DNA from: Bathynomus jamesi | Taxonomy: Eukaryota > Arthropoda > Malacostraca > Isopoda > Cirolanidae | Reading direction: 5' to 3' | DNA length: 64,000 nucleotides | NCBI GenBank assembly: GCA_023014485.1 | Contig: JAJOZX010007498.1 | Span: forward strand, 1 to 64,000 | In this document: one piece after another, positions 20,562-31,355 of the stretch | How positions within the stretch are numbered: position 1 is the stretch's first letter | How the letters are laid out: each line of letters begins with the position of its first letter | Notes under the pieces: generated by a model | The model's input: only the letters and a program-made list of their open reading frames with translations | Database searches by the model: none | What the model was told of the DNA's origin: nothing | Position numbers and translations under genes: made by a program

Positions 20562-21329
20562 GGATACCGTAATGAAATTGACTGGATTCTTTGGATCTGA
20601 TATAATTGCATGTCCGTTATAAATAGATATAGAGTGTAACATATTGTGGACAGTAGTCTATTATGACTTGATCCTCTGGATCGAGAGATTCTATCTTTAG
20701 TTTTAAATCGATAATTAATTATTTTTAAATTGATAATTATTTAGTTTCGTAAAAATTGGTCGTTGCCAATTTACCGGCAGTTTTTACATAAATTTCTTAT
20801 GTTCTTGTGGTTCGGAACCCACGTACAATTGTAGGTCCCCTCCGCCACCACGGAGGACATACACAATACACGATGTATATGGTTGTAAATTTTGACTTGG
20901 TCCACAATCGATATAGACCGTGACTTATTTTTCGTGACAAGGTACTAGTACTGATGGATACCGTAATGAAATTGACTGTATTCTCTGGATCTGATATATT
21001 TGCATGTCGGTTATGAATAGATATAGAGTGTAAAATATTTGTGGATAGTAGTCTATTATGACGTGATCCTCTGGATCAAGAGATTCTATCTTTAGTTTTA
21101 AATCGATAATTAATTAGTTTTTTCTAAATTGGTCGTTGCCAATGTACACATTGTACAGGAAGTTGTTACATAAATTTCTTATGTTCTTGTGGTTCGGAAC
21201 CCACGTAAAATTGTAGGTCCCCTCCGCCACCACGGAGGACATACACAATTACGAACACAGTTAGGTAGACCAGCCATGAGTGGATCCTAGGGTCTTTGTT
21301 GGTCTGAAACATTATAACATTAAACATTA

Positions 21330-21335
<6 letters not shown>
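20562..21335 (+). repeat. Tandem duplication (period ~394 bp) of CR1 3'UTR-like sequence
   Basis: GGATACCGTAATGAAATTGACTG begins both units (20562 and 20956; only the first 20 bases need be compared). Both contain TAGTCTATTATGAC, GATTCTATCTTTAGTTTTAA and CTCCGCCACCACGGAGGACAT. The last part matches the segment beyond the CR1 stop codon at 10986-11125 in inverse orientation. Unit 2 runs on through ATGAGTGGATCCTAGGGTC to a (TA)n tail. Confidence 0.8.

Positions 21336-21409
<74 letters not shown>
21333..21409. repeat. (TA)n array
   Basis: TA runs with one TTACA break. It may be the 3' tail of the CR1-like copy. Confidence 0.95.
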
Positions 21410-21412
<3 letters not shown>

Positions 21413-21475
21413 ATGTGGGTTGCTTCTACAAAGCTTCAATTTAATATTTAGGAGAAATCCAATGACAAGGAGGAA

Positions 21476-21545
21476 TGTAAATGCCATGAAAAGTCTTCTT
21501 TAATGCGCAACGTTTCGAGCAATACGCTCATCATCAGGCTAGATA
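21476..21545 (-). ncRNA. Hammerhead-ribozyme-like motif of Penelope type
   Basis: On the minus strand CUGAUGA (21531-21537) is followed by a hairpin UGAGC/GCUC (21517-21530), then GAAA (21513-21516) and CGUUGCG. CUGAUGA, stem II and GAAA are the conserved hammerhead core, and Penelope-like retroelement terminal repeats are known to encode such ribozymes. I could not confirm the cleavage-site triplet or stem I by eye, and no Penelope reverse transcriptase is visible nearby. Confidence 0.55.
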
Positions 21546-21762
21546 ATAACAATATGAAATTAGAATCAATAAATAAATGTGAACAAGACAAAATAATTTC
21601 TATAAAACCTATTCATTAAAAGCAAATTTTAAAAAGACTAAAAGAAGAGGGTTAAATTCAAAGTTATAAAAATTTACATATAAAATTACAAGAAATTTAA
21701 AAAGCTATTTTTAAATTACTTTTAGTAAATTTGAAATTAGTACACTGGAATAATTAACACTA

Positions 21763-21801
<39 letters not shown>

Positions 21802-21915
21802 TTACTTCACTGCTTATATTTTCCTCTTGAGTGTATAATTATGAAAAAAATTAACTCAACTGAGAATGGCTTATATCTATGACATACCAATACACAATAT
21901 TATCGTACTTGCTTT
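21546..21915. other. AT-rich stretch with (TA)n
   Basis: No gene supported. A (TA)n run occupies about 21769-21797. Confidence 0.5.
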
Positions 21916-22380
21916 TCAATTCCAATACTTTTCAGTAGATGAAATCTTCTGAAGTAACTCCGGAGTTGATTTCAACATACTGTAGAACTCCATACAGGTT
22001 TGATTGAAATTTATTTTAGTTAAAAGTAAAGCTTTTAGAGTTGAGACTTTCAGTTGTGCTTTCTCAGATGTCCACGTCTTATTCATTTGAGAGAAAGCAC
22101 GTTCAATCGAAGCATTAGTTCCTGGAAGACAGAGTATGAACTGAACTAATGCTGACATTCGTTGATGATTGACATCTCATCTCTGGCCTTAAAATGAGTG
22201 AATACTTCCACCCAGCGCTGGTCTGTTGATAATTTAGATGCATTCCACTCTGCTACTTTCTCATCACTAATGTACTTTGCAAAACACGTGAACTCGTCAA
22301 ATAATTCCGTGTCAAATTTTAATAAAGCGGGACATTTTGAAAAGGGACACGTCATAAATTCGGGACTCTGGTCACCTTAA
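21916..22380 (-). pseudogene. hAT transposase C-terminus and element end
   Basis: The minus strand encodes the hAT dimerisation block (LCLPGTNASIERAFSQMNKT, STLKALLLTKINF), preceded in another frame by an upstream piece (SKLSTDQRWVEVFTHFKA). The sequence runs straight into GGTGACCAGAGTCCCG, a likely element end near 22376. The catalytic N-terminal two-thirds is missing. Confidence 0.8.
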
Positions 22381-22930
22381 TCAATTGGAACTAATGAAGT
22401 GTCTCTTTAGTGATTTGCAAAATACATTAGGTGATGAAGCCTGCTGAATATGCATGGGAATTACATTCCATACATCTGTTCCTTTGAAAGTGAGTGCATT
22501 TCCTGCAGTTTCCATTGTATAGCTAAATTTGTATATAAAATCACTGGGCAGTCTGGTGTTATAACGATGGTATATTTGATGGCGGGGGAGGGGGGGAAAA
22601 TTGCTCTTTGAATGGGTGATGTATGTCGATTTTTGTTGATAACTTTCAACATATTGGCAGCAACAGTGAATTTGTACAAGTCATTTAGTTTTAAAATATT
22701 TAGCTCTTTAAACATTAGAGAACTTGAGAAGTACGACTTTGTCTATTGTCATTATTCGAGAGTTTGCAGATATTTTTTTATGAATTACTTCCAAAGGATG
22801 CTTTATATATTTCTTGGAGCTGCCCCATGCTGTAATGCAATAAAATAAATGTGGATGAATGAAAGAATAATATAGGGTAAGGAGTGCGTTTTGAGGAAGT
22901 GTCTTTTTTTAGTTTAAATAGTATCTCGTT
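22381..22930 (-). pseudogene. LINE family B, C-terminal part
   Basis: Frames on the minus strand give a LINE C-terminus: ALLTLYYSFIHPHLFYCITAWG, then ELNILKLNDLYKFTVA, YNTRLPSDF and LTFKGTDVWNVIP. Several frameshifts. It is the downstream half of the RT at 23665-25700, separated by the inserted LINE A. Confidence 0.75.
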
Positions 22931-23684
22931 AACCTCGTTGTAGTTCCGTGCGGTGCGTTGGTCTCTCTTCACACGAAGGTCAAGCTGGTGGCCTCGCCTC
23001 TAGGCTGGCTTGAAGGAGGAGGAGCGAGTTGCTCTCTTGCGCTCTCCATCGCACATAGCCAGGTACACCCGGCTCATCTGGTACCGTTCTGAGCCAGGCA
23101 TCTAGTTTTCTTTTGAAGACTTCAACTTTGACCACTGTAACGTTTCTGAGGTCCTTGGGAAGCCGGTAAAAAAGTCTTGGCCTGACAACAAAGCTATTTT
23201 CCTTCAGTGTTGAAGAGGTCCCTCGTCGGGCCTTTAATTTGGGAACACTACACATTCTGCCTTTCTTATTTTCCAGTGTTGTTTAGATGGTAATTGAGTT
23301 TAGTTTTAGGTTTGGTACCAGTTTTTCGATCATTTTCCATATGTAGATTATGGTGTACCTCTCTTCTTCTTTCCAGGGAGTACATATTTAGTTTACGTAG
23401 TCTTTCACAGTTTCTTTTCAGCCATCAGTCTTAGCTGTGAAATGTGTGTGAGTTTTTTCTAGTTTATAGTTTCTTCCTTCAGTTAAGACTGAACAGTATT
23501 CAAGTTTTGGTATGATCAGTGTTTTCAGCAGGGGAATCATTACTGTCTTGTCCCTTCTTTTGAACACTCTTAGTACCTGTTCCGTGACCCTTTTTGCTTT
23601 GTTTATCGCTATCTGATTTTGTGTCTCGAATTTCGCATCATCGGTCATTATAACCCCCAAATCGATCGAGAAATCTCGATATTT
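22931..23684 (-). pseudogene. LINE family A 3' fragment inserted in LINE B
   Basis: The minus strand starts abruptly at DLGVIMTDDAKFET (about 23663), continues VMIPLLKTLIIPKLEYCSVL, KARRGTSSTLKENSFVV and LDAWLRTVPDEPGVPGY, and ends with a short 3'UTR. The 5' junction splits the LINE B frame, typical of 5'-truncated target-primed insertion. Orientation is the same as LINE B. Confidence 0.85.
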
Positions 23685-25700
23685 TGGATTTGATATGTTG
23701 TACATGACTTCTGAATTTAGTTTTTCATCTAAATTAATGCCAAGTACTTTAATCTCACTCACTCTTGCAAGAGTAGTATTCCAAATTTTTATTTGACCGT
23801 TTGTATTAATATCGCTTTGTGGTATAATCATATAAGATGATTTTGCCAGGTTCAATAAAAGCTTATTAGCACATACTCGTATCCATTTATACATTTTTCT
23901 AATTGCCCGTTCGTTTCATTAATCAGAAAGTCTGCATTATGATGGGAAAAAGTAATTGTGGTATCATCTGCGTATTGTACGCAATTTAATATGGTAGAAA
24001 GATGAAAATAGTTGACGTGAATTAGAAATAGTAATGGCCCAAGCATAAATCCTTGTGGGACTCCAGTAGTTAACATCACCTTGTCGAATAAATTGTCTTT
24101 TAATCTGATGTACTGATGACGATTTCACAGATATGATTTAAACCAATCGAGATTATTATTATTTCCTCTTATTCCATATATGTGAAGCTTATTCAATAAG
24201 ATTTCATGCGAAAGTGTATCAAATGCTTTTGACAAGTTGAGGAAGATCAAGGCAGTGTGTTTTTTGCTGTTTAAGTTCTGATACACATTTTCTAATAGCA
24301 TGTTTATAGCATCTTCCGTTGTATGTCCAGTGTCCACCTCTAAACCCAAACTGTGTTTTAGTTAAAATATCGTATTTGATTAGAAATTTAGCAAATTTAT
24401 TGTACACGATATTTTCAAATACTTTACTTAAAGATGACAATATGGAAATAGGGCGATAATTCGATGGAGTGTTTGGGTTTCCCAACTTAAATACAGGGCA
24501 TACTCTGGATTCTTTTAGACTGTCACGGAACATACCTATTGTTACTGATTCATTCATTAATTTACTGAGTGGGATTGCAATTTCATCGAATACTAATTTG
24601 TATATTTTTACCGGGACCGTACTGATGTCAGATTCTTTATTTTTTTTAGATTTTTTATTGCTAGAGAGATATCATATGGAAGGATTGGAAAAAAAAAAAA
24701 AAAAAGAGTTTAGATTTGGTTGTGGCATGTGACATGTCTGTAATTGGGATCGAGGCTGAAGTAATGGAACCGATATTTGCAAAGAAGTTGTTTAATAAAT
24801 TGGCTGTGTCTTCGGGGTCACTGTTAAAATTACAAGATGTTTGTTTTAACCTTCTTTGTGTTAATTAACTCTTTCATTGTCCCATAGTTCGTCAATTTTC
24901 AAACAGGAATGATCTGATTTTGCTTTTTTAATGACTGCATCATATATGCTGTTGAGCTAAAATGTGTCTATGTGTCTGTCCGCTTTCTTCGGAACCGTGC
25001 ACAGACTAAACGGCACATCGGAAAATTCTGCAACCACCACCATCTGATAACCCATGAGCTGCCGATGTGCTCTGTCAAGTTTCCCGGTCCTAGGTCACTC
25101 CGCGGCCGAGCACGAGCTATTTGTAGGCCCCCCAATTACTGAGGAATCAATAGTTTTCGGTCAAAAGAACGCAGCCATGTAAACATTAAGCTTCACAAAT
25201 CTTGATACAATGGGTTCGGACATGAAGCTTAAGATTTCCATTGCTGCGTTCTTTTCTATAACAGTGAATGTAAGTACTTCGAAAACGAAAATGACGAGAG
25301 CAAAAATACATAGTAAACAGTTTGGTAGTCCCGATAATACGTAAGTACCAGTATACATATACATATACAGCTAGCTGTGACATATACTGCTACCTGCCCG
25401 GAGGGCGATAGCAAGCTACCGCTTGTTAAGTCTGTTACAGTAATTTTTGTATGTCTGTTCGGTAATAATACCAGTCTTCCATAGTTTAAAGAGTGTTTAA
25501 TATTCGCAATGAGTGTGATCCATTGGTTGTTGTATTTGGTCTTAGATATTACTTTTGACTTAAGAGGAAAGTTTATGTTGGATATATCCATTAAGGTGTC
25601 CGAGAATGCTTGAAATTTTGTTCCAAATGTCATGGTTACTTTCGGTTATTCTTGTCCAGTCCAAAGCCGTTATTTCTCTCAGGAACTTTAATTTGCTGTT
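23665..25700 (-). pseudogene. LINE family B reverse transcriptase (interrupted)
   Basis: Minus-strand blocks in order: NNQWITLIANIKHSLN near 25500, SDHSCLKIDELWDNERVN near 24900, VPVKIYKLVFDEIAIPLSKL and ESRVCPVFKLGNPNTPSNYR near 24480-24600, LSKAFDTLSHEILLNKL (motif A), [17 protein letters not shown] and CVQYADDTTITFS (catalytic YADD), then KVLGINLDEKLN. Frames change repeatedly. Non-LINE DNA separates two parts at about 24955-25430. Confidence 0.85.
24955..25430. other. Unidentified insertion with an inverted repeat
   Basis: This segment interrupts LINE B. It holds an imperfect hairpin: AAGAACGCAGCCATG at about 25166 and its inverse near 25243-25257, with AAGCTTCA/TGAAGCTT closer in. No coding or known terminal sequence. 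Confidence 0.45.
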
Positions 25701-25710
25701 ATAGCTGTAA

Positions 25711-26385
25711 GGGGGTCATTCAAAAGCCACGTGATCCTTTTTCGGGTGGTTTTCAAACCCGTCCTCCCCCTTGTGGGCATTTGTGGCCAATGACTTAAAC
25801 CCCCCTCCAAAACCACGTGGTCTTCCGATGTCACCCCCACCCCTTCTTAATCTTATGTAAAATGTAAGGTGCCATATTAGATTTCTTATATTATCGAGAG
25901 GTAATGAGGTAAATGAACAATTAAAAAGCATATCTTCTAAATAAACTGCATTAATTGTTTGTTTCTTTAATTGAAAATAATATCTTGACTAAAAAATGTA
26001 ATTTTGAATGTTCAAAAAATTATTTATTGGAGTATACATATTGGATACATACTAACATATTGGATGCATACATATTAAATGGAGCATACAGTGTAGCGTA
26101 TTTATATTTCTTCCCAAGGCTGTACTCTTTGGTCCTCTGGGATTATAGGCGTTCCTGAATTTTCTTTCACTATCAGAGCAGTGGCACAATCACCTATGTC
26201 AATGTTTTCTTCCTCATGCCATTCATACTCTTATTGGTTATGACAATAGCGAATGGATATTTTAATGCTTAGTACAGGATATTTTAATGCTTAGTATTGG
26301 CCACATGGTTAAACGTCAAGACCCCACCCCTCCCCCGTGTGACCCTTGGCGGTCAAATAAGGACCACGTGGTTTTTGAATGGCCC
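25711..26385. mobile_element. 675-bp MITE with CACGTGG terminal repeats
   Basis: Left end GGGGGTCATTCAAAAGCCAC and right end, inverted, GGGCCATTCAAAAACCACGTG match over about 25 bases. Flanks GTAA (25707-25710) and TTAA (26386-26389) suggest a TTAA target, as in Kolobok or piggyBac groups, but the left side has one mismatch. No transposase inside. Confidence 0.7.
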
Positions 26386-26389
26386 TTAA

Positions 26390-26730
26390 GATCTCTAAGA
26401 TCTGTAGTCAATTTTTATGGTTTCCTTTGCAGAGAAATGAGTGATTAGCATGGTATACGTAGACATGTGATCTTTGATATTTAATATAATTATACCCGGG
26501 ATGCATTCAAGCGGGGTACCGCACCCAGAGTTGATCTAGCAGAGTCGAATTTCTAATGTCATTGTGAAGTCTGGTTGGTTTTGTAATAGCTAATTTAAAA
26601 CCTTGCACTTATGATGTTGTGAAGGAAGTTTGCGTTATTTGAATGTTCTTTTGTAAGATCACTATTTAAATCTCCTGCAGTATAAGTACTTATCAAATGA
26701 AATAAGAAATACAGCTGATGTTCATGTGGC
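26390..26730. other. Unassigned stretch
   Basis: No gene or repeat boundary recognised. Confidence 0.4.
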
Positions 26731-26917
26731 TTTCTTCAAAAGAAGACGACACCTGGATCAGGATAATCCCAGATGAACCGGGTGTGCCTGGCTCTGAGGG
26801 ATGGAGAGCTCAAGAAAGCAATTCTCTCCTTCACTAAGCCAACTCCAGAGGTAGGGCCACGAGTCTGTCCTCCGTGATATGAGAGGTCATCGCACAGAAC
26901 CACTACAAGTTTACAAG
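26731..26917 (+). pseudogene. LINE family A 3' terminal fragment
   Basis: Translated pieces FKRRRHLDQ, IIPDEPGVPGSEGWRAQESN and ANSRGRAT match the last ~45 residues and early 3'UTR of the LINE at 5882-9456. Frameshifted and short. Confidence 0.8.
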
Positions 26918-27026
26918 GTATATATTTTGAAGAATAATAATAGTTATACTACGACGACTATAAAACTTTTCCAAAGCTTTTCACACAATAAGTCATGTAA
27001 ATTATTTAATTGGATGCACTTTATGT

Positions 27027-28098
27027 GCATTACGACAGTTGGAGGAAAGGTACAGCGAAGGACAGAAGGCATTGCACATGGTTTTCATAGACTTAAAGAA
27101 GGCGTATGATAGGACACCGAGACAAGAGGTTTGGAGGTGCCTGAGGGAGAAGATGGTCCCAGAGAAGTACGTCAGATTGATTCAGTAAATGTATAGAGGG
27201 ATTACGACGAAAGTGAGGTGTAGTGTTGGTGTGACGGAAAGTTTTGGATTTGGGGTTGGTCTGCATCAGGGGTCAGCACTGAGTCCATTCCTATTCAACG
27301 TGGTGTTGGATGTGTTGACTGAAGAGGTTAGAGGGGTTGCTCCTTGGTACATGATGTATGCCGATGATGTAGTGTTGTGCGCAGAGACAAGACGAGGTAG
27401 AACAACAGCTAAAAAATTGAAGGGAAGCATTGGAAAGTAGAGGTATGAAAGTTAGTCGGAAGAAGACTGAATATCTGAGATGTAATGTACAACCAGATGA
27501 AGGAGGGGGAGTGATGTTAAACGGTGAACTGATCAAACGGGTAGATCGTTTTAAATACTTGGGATCAACAATCGAGGCAGAGGGAGAGATGAATCGTAGG
27601 ATACAGTCGGGATGGAGGAGCTGGAGAGAGGTGTCGGGAGTTCTCTGTGATCGTAGGAAGGTCTTCAAAACAGTGGTTAGGCCAGCCATGTTGTACGGAA
27701 TGGAGACGGTGCCAATGAAGAAGACTAGTGACAGAAAGATGGATGTGGCTGAAATGAAAATGTTGCGATGAATGTGCGGTGTAACTAGAAGGGATCAAAT
27801 CAGAAACGAACGCATTAGAGGAACGGTGAAAGTAGTAGAGGCGTCAAGAAAAGTCCAAGAAGCCAGACTGAGATGGTATGGGCACATGATGAGAAGAGAG
27901 GAGGATTACGTGGGACGTAGGGTGCTGGAAATGGAGGTGCCGGGACGGAGAAGAAGAGGTGGAGGGATTGCGTGGCGATAGACATCCGGGAGAAAAATTT
28001 GGACGAGGACATGGTGCGTGACAGAGGAGAATGGAGGAGACTCATCAAGAACAGCGACCCCATATAGAGATGGGATTTAAGCTGCAGAAGAAGATGAT
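27027..28098 (+). mobile_element. RTE-like LINE, 5'-truncated, with 14-bp target duplication
   Basis: GATGCACTTTATGT is repeated exactly at 27013-27026 and 28099-28112. The insert begins mid-gene and ends with a GAT/ATG-rich tail, as in RTE-type LINEs. It carries the RT C-terminal half and lies inside another LINE. Age is moderate: two stops or frameshifts in about 1 kb. Confidence 0.9.
27030..28090 (+). pseudogene. RTE-like reverse transcriptase, C-terminal half
   Basis: Frames read in order: MVFIDLKKAYDRTPRQEVW (motif A), VGLHQGSALSPFLFNVVLDV, APWYMMYADDVVLC (catalytic YADD), MKVSRKKTEYLRCN, RFKYLGSTIEAEGEMN, KTVVRPAMLYGMETV, RWYGHMMRREEDYVGRRVLE and a terminal KNSDPI. Frame breaks near 27188, 27440 and 27771 inactivate it. 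Confidence 0.9.
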
Positions 28099-28240
28099 GA
28101 TGCACTTTATGTAATAAATTTTGGTTCGAAGACTATCTTAAAGACAGGCGCCAATCCGTCAGAACTAAAGCACAAAGTTACACACAACTAGCTTCTTCAA
28201 TGGGTAATACAGCTTCCTTCAAACCATCACCGTCATCCTG

Positions 28241-28956
28241 ACATACATCTCAAAAATAATGACGTCCTGTAAACAAGCATGAGACAATCTAGTGTTGGTA
28301 GAAGGGCAGTGTCACGAGTCGCTCCCTCAATACAGAGTAACCTTCCTATTCTAGTCAAACAAGCATCATCCCAAGCATACACTCCTGAATTCTAAGACTA
28401 CCAGAAAATAAACTATACGAAACCTCCCTCGTTCGTCAACAATATTTTCATAATTTCTAACGTAGATGAATATCCAGTTTGGGTCATTCCATCGTAATGG
28501 TCGTTACATTCGGAAGCAAGTTATAGTTGAACTTTGATCAGTAGATCATATTGTATTAAGCTGAAGATACTGATGCTTCACATATAGTTGCAGCAGACCT
28601 AGGGCTTACTGGGGTATATTTGTTTTGAAATTTTAATGTATTTCTTATTTTAAAGTGAAACAAACAGCGTAACGGTCGTTACACGCATACAACCTCAACT
28701 CTCACTGCATATGACATTTGTCCAAAACTCTGAGTTGGCTTCACCAATGCCAGTGAGTTTTACAACACACACAGCCTATGGATGAGGGTATCCAGCAATG
28801 TGCCATTTATACAGCTAACCCATCTGCATTTAGAAAATTTTAAAAAAATCGTCGTAACGGTCGTTACTGTGCGATTTTAGTAATTTAAACAGCCACTTAT
28901 TGGTACTAACACGAACAATATGTGGCCAAAAGCTTGAATCCTTACCCAGTAAACGT

Positions 28957-28960
<4 letters not shown>
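28241..28960. other. Unassigned stretch with three GTAAYGGTCGTTAC sites
   Basis: No reading frame is credible. GTAATGGTCGTTAC (28494-28507) and GTAACGGTCGTTAC (28669-28682, 28854-28867) recur at intervals of 175 and 185 bases. The arms GTAACG and CGTTAC are palindromic around two bases, like a protein-binding site. Confidence 0.6.

Positions 28961-29006
<46 letters not shown>
28961..29006. repeat. (CA)n microsatellite
   Basis: About 23 CA units. Confidence 0.98.
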
Positions 29007-29009
<3 letters not shown>

Positions 29010-29130
29010 GATCTCTGGACCTGCACGAGGGTTCCGTTCCTGAAAAAAGCTCGTCGCGAAATTGTGCAGGTCGGAACTATCTCCCCATAATATAAATGGG
29101 GTTAGGGGGATAAAAGTTTAAAAAAATCAT
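29006..29130. repeat. Pogo/Tigger-like element end
   Basis: CAGTGATCTCTGGACCTGCA with GGTTCCGTTCCTGAAAA resembles the 5' terminal region of pogo-like elements. No matching right end was seen, so this is a fragment. Confidence 0.5.
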
Positions 29131-29136
29131 ATAACC

Positions 29137-29404
29137 TTAGTTTTGCTTCCGCCTGAATTGTTCATTCTGACGAAGGTCAAGCTTGTCATTCCACCTTAGA
29201 CCTACAGTTTAACGTGGAATCTGAACCACGCCCCATCAGCAGCCCAGCGTCTTAACCATTTTATCTACCAACCAATTTTTATTGTGTGGAAGGATGAACA
29301 GCTGGGTTTTGCTGCTGCGCCGCCGCCTGCCGTCACCGGGTCTCGATCCCGGGGCCGATGGATTCGTAGTCAGCGACGCTAACCACTACACCACCGAGAC
29401 GCAT
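29137..29404 (-). repeat. Two-headed tRNA-derived SINE, copy 2
   Basis: The minus strand starts GCGTCTCGGTGGTGTAGTGG (A box) with CCCGGGATCGAGACCCGG (B-box region of head 1). A linker with AATTGGTTGGTAGATAAA leads to a second tRNA-like head (TGGTTAAGACGCTGGGC, GTGGTTCAGATTCCACG) and a tail GAATGAACAATTCAGGC. Pol III transcription from head 1 is expected for such SINEs; whether this copy is active is unknown. Confidence 0.85.
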
Positions 29405-30649
29405 TGTGAACCATTGTGAACTACTATTTTTCAGAGTTTTGCAGTAGTATTTCACACTACAATAAAAATAACGTAACAGAAACGAGTTTTCAAAGTTACT
29501 TACAGAAAACTTCGTAGCCTATCTTCATCAAAGGTAATAACACGTAATCAGTATTAATTATATTCTCATTAAACAAACCAATCAGTAACACATTTATCAG
29601 TTTATATGGCTAGGAACTAATTCAAGATTAATTTGCTCAATTACGTTATTATTAGTGGCCTATCCATCGGAGGTACTCTTAATATCGCTGGCGAGTTAAT
29701 TTGTTTTTGTTACAATAATTTTTTATATAAAATAAATAATTGTGAAATTGGCCTATTTATTTAATTTAATTTGGCCCTTAAGCTTTAGCTTTACTGGGCT
29801 TTTAATGAAAGATAAAACAGATAGTTATTATTATTAAGTAATAATAATAATACTATATAAATCATGAATAAGAATTAGTAATTTATTTCAAACACATAAG
29901 ACCAATCCTCTTAGAGACTTCAGAAAACTTGAGGCAAAACACTATTGTGAGTTTGTGAGTAAGCATTAACTTTGCCAAACCTTTCACAATCAGAATTTAG
30001 GTCTAGTTTGCGCTGCTGAGTGGAGTTTGTTCAACTGGGAGGGGATTCATCTTTCGAAAAGACGGGAACTGAAAACATACTGCAGTACTGAACAAGGTTT
30101 ACTTGGAGAGGCAGGGGCAGATTGGGATGGTCGAAATGCTGAAGTTTCTATCACTAAATCTTCATCTAAACCCCATTTGTAGAAACAAGTGAAAAATGCT
30201 AAAAAATGAAGTCAACAAGCGTACAGGACCTTTGGCGTACTGTCCATTCGAAATGGAAAGCAATCCCTACGGAAAGGCTATTTCATGCTTTCGAGATGTG
30301 GAGCCATCATCCTTGGCCTATTCAAGGAGGTCAATAAATATTGAATACTGGTCCGTCTTGTAAATTACACTGGTATGCATATGAAATTTGTTTGTCTGCT
30401 GTGAGGGTTTTTTCAACTCACATTATATAATTCGACCATGCTGAATTCGAAAATGACATTGGTTTTCTTCAATCAGGTCAGGTTTTTTCTCTATTGGCCA
30501 TTTATTATAAGTCCAATTTTATCCCCAAATTTATTGATTTTTTTAGCTTAAACACTGTAGATACGAGTAATATTATAAGAACACTCGTGAAAAATGAAAA
30601 TATTGTGTGAATAAATACTTTTATTCATACAATGAATATGGAAAAAAGT
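29405..30649. other. Unassigned AT-rich stretch
   Basis: No gene, RNA or paired terminal repeat supported. The last part may include the 3'UTR of the minus-strand gene ending at 30650. Confidence 0.45.
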
Positions 30650-31355
30650 TTAGTGAGGAAGGAATGAAGTTTTTTTGGCTTTCCGTCTGTGTTTTTCTTC
30701 GGGCACGTCTCGCTTCAAACACCAGCAATAGTCCGCCAGCATATTGATATCCCAGTTTCCCTGGTACCTCTCTTCCATTATTTTGATATCTTGGTGAAAT
30801 CGTTTACCCTGTTCCTCACTATAATCCCCGCAATTTTCAGGAAAATAGTCCAAGTGGGACCACAAAAAGTGCATTTTTATGGACATGCGCGACCCATGAG
30901 CTTTGAAAGCTTCCATCAAGTTTTCGACAACGGACTCGTATTCTGGACTTCTACGCTTGCCAAGAAAATCAGTGACAACTGATTTGAATGCCTGCCAGGC
31001 ATTCTTCTCAGTTGGAGTCATTGCGTTTTCGAACTGAGTATCCTTGATCAAAGTTCGAATTTGAGGACCATCAAAAACCCCAGCATTTAGTTTAGCATCA
31101 GATATATGAGGAAATTTACTCTCGAGATATCGGAATGCTGAACCCTTCTTATTCATTGATTTGATGAAATTTTTCATCAAGCCCAGCTTAATATGAAGTG
31201 GTGGGAGCAAAATTTTTGTTGGTGGTACAAGGGGCACTGAAACGACATTATGCGACCCAGGTTCAAAATTCTCTCTGGATGTCCATTCACGCTGTGCATA
31301 GTGCTTCTCATCCGCTCGGCTATCCCATTTGCAGAGGAAACATGGGTATTTCGTG
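30650..31355 (-). pseudogene. Unnamed multicopy gene, last exon (3' part)
   Basis: The C-terminal ~235 codons of a protein whose first part lies at 38601-40164, beyond the LTR element. Visible blocks: KYPCFLCKWDSRADEKHYAQ (a Cys pair), ILLPPLHIKLGLMKNF, FDGPQIRTLI, KMHFLWSHLDYFPENCGDYS, EEQGKRFHQDIKIMEERYQG and NMLADYCW, ending in a Lys/Arg-rich tail. The frame is open to a stop at 30650. From memory this is an uncharacterised family with many copies in arthropods and Hydra; I do not know its function. The exon was cut in mid-codon by the LTR element, with CGTG duplicated. Confidence 0.7.

Larger units (their letters stand above)
26941..28240 (+). pseudogene. LINE family D RT remnant, split by an RTE-like insertion
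   Basis: The flanks of the RTE-like insertion join as a LINE RT segment: TTTTIKLFQSFSHNK and LFNWMH before it (26941-27026), and WFEDYLKDRRQSVRTKAQSY after it (28113-28190). Neither conserved core is complete. Recognised only by short matches. Confidence 0.55.

Noticed and set aside
30106..30125. hAT terminus CAGGGGCAGATTGGG
   Set aside because: It resembles the end at 48056, but no partner terminus or target duplication was found.
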